The notes beneath the pieces are model-generated. The model ran no database searches and had not been told where the DNA came from. It worked only from the letters and a program-made list of their open reading frames with translations. Below are positions 1 to 3,930 of a stretch of DNA of 5,512 bases, in pieces. The position numbers were made by a program, and so were the translations under genes. The DNA comes from Phycisphaerales bacterium (lineage in GTDB: Bacteria > Planctomycetota > Phycisphaerae > Phycisphaerales > UBA1924). Each line of letters begins with the position of its first letter. Position 1 is the stretch's first letter. The stretch lies in contig JAGVLZ010000120.1 in assembly GCA_020054055.1 (NCBI GenBank), positions 1 to 5,512 on the forward strand, written 5' to 3'.

Positions 1-1
1 A

Positions 2-163
2 CTGGCCGCCCGCGCTGTGGAATCACACGCGCGGGAAGGGGCGCTCGATTCGGCCAAGAAGGACCTGGACGCGCTGCGCGCCGAGATCATCCGGTGCGCC
101 GAGTATCTGCCGACCGCGTGCCGGCGCGTCGAGGCGGAGCGCCTCGCACGCGGCAGGAGATAG
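2..163 (+). CDS. C-terminal fragment of an unrecognised protein (5' end outside window)
   Basis: An open frame enters from the left edge and ends at the TAG at 161-163, giving 53 visible residues that begin LAARAVESHARE and end ERLARGRR. The stretch is rich in Ala, Arg, Glu and Leu, looks largely helical, and holds two Cys (in IIRCAEYLPTACRR) and a basic tail. I do not recognise a family. Codon third positions are mostly G or C, as in the clear genes of the window, and the stop lies only 21 bases from the convergent esterase stop, which is the spacing expected of a real gene end. A strong hairpin overlaps its last codons. Whether this is a true gene depends on sequence to the left of the window. 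Confidence 0.5.
   Translation: MAARAVESHAREGALDSAKKDLDALRAEIIRCAEYLPTACRRVEAERLARGRR
126..151. terminator. GC-rich hairpin between convergent genes, candidate bidirectional terminator
   Basis: CGAGGCG (130-136) pairs with CGCCTCG (140-146) around a GAG triloop, giving a 7-bp stem. GCG at 126-128 and CGC at 149-151 can extend it across a small bulge. It lies in the last codons of the left-hand gene and 34 bases past the esterase stop on the other strand, so it could serve both transcripts. Neither side has a T-run, so it is not a classic intrinsic terminator. It may only reflect GC-rich coding sequence. Confidence 0.3.
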
Positions 164-184
164 CCCTATGTGCGCCTCGGCCGA

Positions 185-1858
185 TCAGTTTGGCTGGATG
201 TCGGCCAGTTCCTGGCTTCTCAACAGCGCAAGAAGGGCCACGCGGTCCTCCACAGGTTCGACCGTGCCATCGCGATCCCCATCGAGCGTTGAATCCGGGC
301 CGGGGTTGCCCTGCTCCCATGCGTAGAGGTCTTCGATGTCCTGGGCGTCGTCGTCGTTGACATCCGCGGGGGCGGCGCTTGGCTCATCAGCGAGTTCGTT
401 GGGGGACTCGGTCGCGGGGTAGAGGAACTCGTAGCACTCGGGGAGCCTCGCGGCCCAGGCGGGTTCGTTGTGCTGCTGCCCAGGGCCATAGTGGTAGCGG
501 AGGTCGCGCTCGAGGACGTAGGGGCCGCCGACGCTCGAGGCGCGGGCGGGATTGATGAGGTTGTCGCGGAGGTTGACGGTGATCCAGAAGTTGTCGGCGG
601 CGGGTCCGCTGTCGCCCGAATCGAGGTAGATGAGGAGGTCGCGCCGCGGCTGGGCCATGAGCCGGTTGTAGAAGCCGGAGGTGTTGACGTTCCACGCGCC
701 GCTGAAGGCGCCGATACGGCGGAAGATGTTGGAGGCGTCCCAGCCGAACCACATGGAGGCCTGGCCTCCCATGGAGGAGCCGAGGATGCCGGTGTCGTCG
801 GGTCCGGTGAGGGTGCGGTAGTTGGCGTCGATGAGGGGTTTGAGTTCGGTCTGCATGAAGGTGAGGTAGCGGGCGTTGGCGAAGCCGCCGGAGTCTGGGG
901 CGGCGTAGTCGCTGATGCGGTTGGGGCCGTGGTCGGCGCCGACGAGGATGACCTCGCGCATCTGGGCGAGACGGGTCATGGATTCTGCCGTTTCGTCTGC
1001 GTTCCATGTGCCGAAGGCGCCGTTCTCGAAGACGTTCTGTCCGTCGTGCATGTAGAGGACGGGATAGCGGCGCGTGGCGTGCTGGTCGTAGCCGCGTGGG
1101 GTGATGACGCGGTAGCGGCGCGTCTCGTTCATGGCGGCGGAGAAGAGGCTGGTGCTCGGTGTGCTGGGGTTCGCGCCGGTGGTGGTGTAGCGCTTGATGG
1201 GGCCGGTGATGGAGGGGGCGGGGACGTAGGTGAAGAGGTGGGCGTCCTGCACGAGGAGTTCGTCGAGCGCGGTGGAATAGGAGCCGATGGCGGGGTCGCG
1301 GGCTGTGCCGGCGTCGCTTGTGAAATAAAAGTCGGGCGAGCGCCGGGATTCGCCGAAGCGGCGTGCGGCCCAGCGCTTTTCCGATGGAGTGCGGCCGGGG
1401 CCGACCTCGTGCATCGTGATTGGTACGAAGGCGCCGGTGCCTTGACGCCACCACAGGACCGGCGGAGTTGTCGTTGAGTGATAGAAGACGGTTTTGGTCG
1501 GCGGGTCGAGGGGGATAATGCTGGTGGATGCGGTGAAGGGTCCGGCGATGACCACGCCATTCGAGACGTTGCCCCACTGTCCCGCGGCGTCGTTGCGCTC
1601 GTAGTAGCGGTAGGTGTAGGTGCGATTGACGGGGAGGCTGATGGTTGCCTTCCAGACCGGGTAGGTGTTGGGTTCGAGTTTGACGGAGAAGCGGAGGTCG
1701 TTGCCTCCGAGTTCCGGCAGGTCGCCGAGGATGAAGATCGACTCGCCGAAGACGGTGGCGGTGTTCACTGAAAAGAGAACATCTTCGCGCTGGTCGGCAC
1801 GGGCGGGGGAGATTGGCGATGCGACGAGGATCAGGAACACACACAACATCGATCGCAT
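185..1858 (-). CDS. Exported esterase with CBM20-like module and dockerin-like C-terminus
   Basis: The protein has 557 residues, read from the ATG at 1858 to the TGA at 185-187. Residues 1-21 form a signal peptide with a likely Sec cleavage at ARA|DQ. Residues 27-118 resemble a CBM20 starch-binding module (VLFSVN-TATVFGE, ILGDLPELGG, PVWKATISLPVNRTYTYRYYE), although the usual Trp after ELG is replaced. Residues 120-245 are not clearly assigned. Residues 246-482 are an esterase D/PF00756-type alpha/beta hydrolase: YMHDGQNVFE at 269-278, nucleophile Ser362 in GSSMGG, probable acid Asp413 or Asp416 in LDSGDSG, and His463 in QQHNEPAW. Residues 498-545 carry two Asp-rich loops (DVNDDDAQD and DGDRDGTVE), dockerin-like. 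Family knowledge suggests hydrolysis of carboxylic esters, possibly acyl groups on polysaccharide. The CBM suggests binding to alpha-glucan, which is inference. The start at 1858 places a good ribosome site and the signal peptide correctly; the frame stays open to 2185, but that extension is low-complexity Arg/Pro/Ser-rich sequence over the neighbouring gene. Confidence 0.9.
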   Translation of the reverse strand: MRSMLCVFLILVASPISPARADQREDVLFSVNTATVFGESIFILGDLPELGGNDLRFSVKLEPNTYPVWKATISLPVNRTYTYRYYERNDAAGQWGNVSNGVVIAGPFTASTSIIPLDPPTKTVFYHSTTTPPVLWWRQGTGAFVPITMHEVGPGRTPSEKRWAARRFGESRRSPDFYFTSDAGTARDPAIGSYSTALDELLVQDAHLFTYVPAPSITGPIKRYTTTGANPSTPSTSLFSAAMNETRRYRVITPRGYDQHATRRYPVLYMHDGQNVFENGAFGTWNADETAESMTRLAQMREVILVGADHGPNRISDYAAPDSGGFANARYLTFMQTELKPLIDANYRTLTGPDDTGILGSSMGGQASMWFGWDASNIFRRIGAFSGAWNVNTSGFYNRLMAQPRRDLLIYLDSGDSGPAADNFWITVNLRDNLINPARASSVGGPYVLERDLRYHYGPGQQHNEPAWAARLPECYEFLYPATESPNELADEPSAAPADVNDDDAQDIEDLYAWEQGNPGPDSTLDGDRDGTVEPVEDRVALLALLRSQELADIQPN

Positions 1859-1865
1859 CGGCTCT

Positions 1866-1869
1866 CTCC
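1866..1869 (-). promoter_or_regulatory. Ribosome binding site of the esterase gene
   Basis: On the - strand GGAG (1869 down to 1866) precedes the ATG at 1858 by seven bases, and the purine run continues as GGAGAGAG. This supports starting at 1858 rather than at the second ATG (1849) or at the far-upstream starts of the same frame. Confidence 0.65.
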
Positions 1870-1874
1870 ATGTC

Positions 1875-1899
1875 CCGCCCCCGGGGGGGCTCGGGGCGG
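1875..1899. repeat. Inverted repeat with a G7 loop in the esterase leader
   Basis: CCGCCCC (1875-1881) and GGGGCGG (1893-1899) are perfect inverted 7-base arms around an 11-base loop that contains seven consecutive G on the + strand (C on the - strand). It lies 17 bases above the esterase start, so any esterase mRNA starting further upstream would carry it just before the ribosome site. It could be a leader hairpin, a protein site or simply GC-rich filler. Confidence 0.4.
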
Positions 1900-1934
1900 T
1901 GAAGCGTAGGTGATGAAAAGTTCGCGGGAATCGC

Positions 1935-1963
1935 TTGCTGCGCGGCCGTGTACGGCCTATGTT
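1935..1963 (+). promoter_or_regulatory. Candidate sigma70-type promoter for the radical SAM gene
   Basis: TTGCTG (1935-1940) and TATGTT (1958-1963) are separated by exactly 17 bases, matching three and four of six consensus positions. Transcription would begin near 1970, which leaves a leader of about 44 bases to the ATG at 2014 and makes the GTG at 1948 (inside the promoter) an unlikely start. The call rests on pattern only; GC-rich phyla do not always follow the E. coli consensus. Confidence 0.35.
1944..1957. promoter_or_regulatory. Dyad between the putative -35 and -10, possible operator
   Basis: GGCCGT (1944-1949) and ACGGCC (1952-1957) are perfect inverted 6-base arms with a 2-base centre. 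The dyad fills most of the 17-base spacer of the candidate promoter at 1935-1963. A repressor or an activator binding there could control the radical SAM gene and perhaps the divergent esterase. No regulator gene is in the window. Confidence 0.3.
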
Positions 1964-2013
1964 TGGACATGCGATTTTCACGAGAGCATGCAGCCGGTCG
2001 TTCGGCGAACACG

Positions 2014-3159
2014 ATGTCGCGCGTTCTTTTGCCCGGGCAGTCGGACGGCCAGCGCGGGCGGGGAGCAGCGGTGAACCCCGCGAGCCGCTTCGAGACGATC
2101 TCACTGGCGCGGTTGCCGGAGGGGGGCGGGGACGATGATCTGTTGTGCGAGTACTCGTCGGATGAAGAGGGGGACGCTCCCTCACGGTCGCGGTTCCGTT
2201 CGATCATGACACAGGTTTTTCGCGATCGAACGAAGACGATTATCAATCCCGTGGACTCGCCGGACCTCTCTTTCAAGTGGACGATCAACCCGTACCGCGG
2301 GTGCGAGCATGGGTGCTTCTACTGCTACGCGCGGCCGACGCACGAACTGCTGGGGCTTTCGAGCGGGCTGGACTTTGAGACGAAGATCTTCGCGAAGACG
2401 GATGCGCCGGAACTGCTGCGGCGGGAGCTGTCGCACTCGAAGTGGGTGGGCGAGTCGATCGTGATGTCGGGGGTGACGGATGCGTACCAGCCGATCGAGC
2501 GGCGGATGGGGATCACGCGCGCGTGCCTTGAGGTGATGGCGGAGTGCGGGCAGCCGGTGGCGATCGTGACGAAGAGCGCGCTGGTGCTGCGCGATGTGGA
2601 CTTGCTTTCGCGGCTGGCGCAGGTTGGTGCGGCGCGCGTGGCGATCAGCCTGACGACGCTCGATGCGGAGTTGTCGGCGAAGATGGAGCCTCGTGCGAGT
2701 TCGCCGCAGAGGAGGCTGCACGCGATCCGCGAGTTGACGCACGCGGGGGTGCCCGTCGCGGTGATGACGGCGCCGATGATCCCGGGGTTGAACGATCGGG
2801 AGTTGCCGGCGCTGCTCCGGGCGGCGGCTCGCGCGGGGGCGACCGGGGCGGGGTACGTCATGCTGAGGCTTCCCTGGCAGAACAAGGCGATCTTTCTCGA
2901 ATGGCTCGCGCGGCACATGCCGGAGCGGGCGAAACACATCGAGAACCTGCTGCGCGATGTGCGCGACGGCGAACTGAACTCTTCGAAGTTCGGGCAGCGC
3001 ATGCGGGGCGAGGGGGTGATCGCCGACCAGATCCGGAGCGTGTTCGAGGTGTTCAGCCGGCGGTACGGGCTGTCGAGCGAGCGGATTCCGCTGTCGTCGG
3101 CGGCGTTTCGGAGGCCGATCGTTCCCGATGATTCGGGGCAGTTGAGGCTGTTTTCGTAG
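2014..3159 (+). CDS. PA0069-family radical SAM protein
   Basis: The protein has 381 residues when started at the ATG at 2014 and is cytoplasmic, with no membrane segment or signal peptide. The family signature is clear. The N-terminal QRGRGAAVNPASRFE (residues 13-27) is followed by SPDLSFKWTINPYRGCEHGCFYCYARPTHE (from residue 82). The radical SAM CX3CX2C cluster is Cys97, Cys101 and Cys104, which would bind a 4Fe-4S cluster and S-adenosylmethionine. Further family blocks are GLDFETKIF (118-126), DAYQPIERR (156-164), TKSALVLRDVDLL (186-198), TTLDAELSAKMEPRASSPQRRL (214-235), PMIPGLNDREL (254-264) and the late SKFGQRMRGEG (324-334). It belongs to the SplB/COG1533-like group, but no reaction is established for PA0069 proteins. 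Upstream in-frame starts exist (GTG 1948, ATG 1969). I prefer 2014 because the conserved part begins soon after and a candidate promoter covers 1935-1963. No start has a strong ribosome site. The gene stands alone on its strand, divergent from the esterase. Confidence 0.92.
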   Translation: MSRVLLPGQSDGQRGRGAAVNPASRFETISLARLPEGGGDDDLLCEYSSDEEGDAPSRSRFRSIMTQVFRDRTKTIINPVDSPDLSFKWTINPYRGCEHGCFYCYARPTHELLGLSSGLDFETKIFAKTDAPELLRRELSHSKWVGESIVMSGVTDAYQPIERRMGITRACLEVMAECGQPVAIVTKSALVLRDVDLLSRLAQVGAARVAISLTTLDAELSAKMEPRASSPQRRLHAIRELTHAGVPVAVMTAPMIPGLNDRELPALLRAAARAGATGAGYVMLRLPWQNKAIFLEWLARHMPERAKHIENLLRDVRDGELNSSKFGQRMRGEGVIADQIRSVFEVFSRRYGLSSERIPLSSAAFRRPIVPDDSGQLRLFS

Positions 3160-3219
3160 TTGAATCGCGAGTCATGTCCTGGGCCTCTGTTGCTCCGCTG
3201 AAGAGGCGGTCACTCGCTC

Positions 3220-3251
3220 GATCGCCCGTTTCATGGGCTGACGATCTTTCT
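3220..3251 (+). terminator. Weak hairpin plus T-rich stretch after the radical SAM gene
   Basis: GATCG (3220-3224) pairs with CGATC (3242-3246), and CCC (3225-3227) with GGG (3235-3237), leaving four unpaired bases on one side. TTTCT follows at 3247-3251. It sits 60 bases past the radical SAM stop. The interrupted stem and the short T-run make it a modest candidate for an intrinsic terminator. Confidence 0.25.
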
Positions 3252-3305
3252 GCCTGGCCTTCATCCATCGGCACCGCCGCTGGCAACCATCGGCCGCCCG
3301 TTTCA
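3224..3305. repeat. Nested pair of short direct repeats in the gap before mscL
   Basis: GCCCGTTTCA occurs at 3224-3233 and again at 3296-3305. Between them CCATCGGC occurs at 3265-3272 and 3287-3294, the second copy almost touching the second long repeat. The 207-base gap 3160-3366 holds no credible gene; the short open frames there have no family-like features. The repeats may be remnants of a local duplication or chance. Confidence 0.35.
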
Positions 3306-3330
3306 CGAGCGGAACGAGAGAGGGTATGTT
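3302..3330 (+). promoter_or_regulatory. Candidate sigma70-type promoter for mscL
   Basis: TTCACG (3302-3307) and TATGTT (3325-3330) are 17 bases apart, each matching four of six consensus positions. Initiation near 3337 would give a leader of about 30 bases that contains the clear ribosome site of mscL. The same TATGTTT -10 string appears in the candidate promoter of the radical SAM gene, which slightly strengthens both. Confidence 0.4.
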
Positions 3331-3352
3331 TCCGGCCTTCTCGGGGTTGGCA

Positions 3353-3358
3353 AAGGAG
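3353..3358 (+). promoter_or_regulatory. Ribosome binding site of mscL
   Basis: AAGGAG ends eight bases before the ATG at 3367. This is the best Shine-Dalgarno match in the window and fixes the mscL start, which also agrees residue for residue with the N-terminus of the family. Confidence 0.8.
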
Positions 3359-3366
3359 ACATCGCG

Positions 3367-3822
3367 ATGGGGCTGATCTCTGAGTTCAAGGCGTTCGCGT
3401 TGAAGGGCAACGTGGTCGACATGGCGGTAGGCGTCATCATCGGCGGGGCCTTCGGCGCGATCGTGACATCGCTGGTCAACAACGTGCTGATGCCGGTGAT
3501 CGGATTGGTCACGGGTGGTGTTGACTTCAAGGACAAGAAACTGGTGCTGAAGGAGGCTCAGCCTCAGGTGGTTGACGCGGCAACGAGCGCCGTGACAGCG
3601 GCGGCGCCCGAGGTGGCCGTGTCGTGGGGATTGTTTATTAACTCGACGATTCAGTTCCTGATCGTGGCCTTCGCGCTTCTCATGCTCATCAAGGCGATGA
3701 ACACGGCGATGGACCGGATGAAGCGGAAGGAAGCGGCCGCGCCTCCCCCACCGCCGCCCGGGTCGACGCCGGACCAGGCGCTGCTGATGGAGATCCGGGA
3801 CCTGCTGGCCGCTCGGCGGTGA
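3367..3822 (+). CDS. mscL: Large-conductance mechanosensitive channel MscL
   Basis: The 151-residue inner-membrane protein forms a homopentameric pore that opens under membrane tension and releases solutes during osmotic downshock (established for the family). The N-terminal amphipathic helix (residues 2-13) is followed by GNVVDMAVGVIIGGAFGAIV at the start of TM1 (about 16-45), the periplasmic loop (about 50-86), TM2 (about 87-112, LFINSTIQFLIVAFALLMLIKAM) and a C-terminal bundle helix (LLMEIRDLLAAR, 139-150). Numbering matches E. coli MscL at the start: the gate Val23 and Gly22 are kept, while Leu19 is Met19. The protein is longer than the 136-residue E. coli form, mainly because of an Ala/Val-rich loop (65-85) and a six-Pro linker (126-131). 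It has its own ribosome site and a candidate promoter, so it is probably expressed independently. The next gene follows 108 bases later on the same strand. Confidence 0.97.
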   Translation: MGLISEFKAFALKGNVVDMAVGVIIGGAFGAIVTSLVNNVLMPVIGLVTGGVDFKDKKLVLKEAQPQVVDAATSAVTAAAPEVAVSWGLFINSTIQFLIVAFALLMLIKAMNTAMDRMKRKEAAAPPPPPPGSTPDQALLMEIRDLLAARR

Positions 3823-3849
3823 CGAGAACGAATCGCCGAGCAGATTGTT

Positions 3850-3865
3850 CGCAACCGGCGTTGCG
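3850..3865 (+). terminator. Short tetraloop hairpin after mscL
   Basis: CGCAAC (3850-3855) and GTTGCG (3860-3865) form a perfect 6-bp stem with a CGGC tetraloop, 28 bases past the mscL stop. No T-run follows, so termination here would need Rho or another factor. It could instead protect the mscL mRNA 3' end. Confidence 0.3.
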
Positions 3866-3873
3866 CCACGGCC

Positions 3874-3895
3874 GAGTGCGCTGGCCCCGGCACTC
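3874..3895 (+). repeat. Second inverted repeat between mscL and the hydroxylase gene
   Basis: GAGTGC (3874-3879) and GCACTC (3890-3895) are perfect inverted arms around a 10-base GC-rich loop. It follows the tetraloop hairpin by nine bases, so two hairpins in tandem fill the middle of the 108-base gap. It has no T-run. It could be part of an mscL terminator or a site upstream of the hydroxylase gene. Confidence 0.3.
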
Positions 3896-3930
3896 CGGCG
3901 GGACCCGGGCCGTTGGGTAGAGTGTCCGCC

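Noticed and set aside
470..1477. 335-codon + strand open frame opposite the esterase
   Set aside because: The Gly/Val/Ala/Glu-rich repetitive product mirrors the codon bias of the real - strand gene. No ribosome site or family motif was seen.
1968..1990. CATGC...GCATG inverted repeat near the alternative radical SAM starts
   Set aside because: Arms of only five bases with a 13-base loop are easily expected by chance.
1859..2185. N-terminal extension of the esterase frame upstream of the ATG at 1858
   Set aside because: The added 109 residues are Arg/Pro/Ser-rich, would hide the signal peptide inside the protein, and overlap the start of the radical SAM gene. The ATG at 1858 has a good ribosome site.
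387..2288. Long - strand open frame of 633 codons overlapping the esterase in another frame
   Set aside because: The product is an Arg/Pro/His-rich low-complexity string with no family features. It is the expected shadow of a GC-rich gene that has domain matches and a ribosome site.
2182..3002. Long - strand frames opposite the radical SAM gene, and a + strand frame at 2544-3131
   Set aside because: They lie over a gene with unmistakable family motifs; their products are Arg-, Ser- or Gly-rich and have no recognisable domain.
3195..3209. CCGC...GCGG hairpin just after the radical SAM gene
   Set aside because: A four-base stem with a seven-base loop and no T-run is too weak to call a terminator.
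3174..3383. 69-codon + strand frame in the gap before mscL
   Set aside because: It has no ribosome site, unremarkable composition and no family resemblance, and it runs over the mscL ribosome site and start. A promoter-bearing gap is the better reading.
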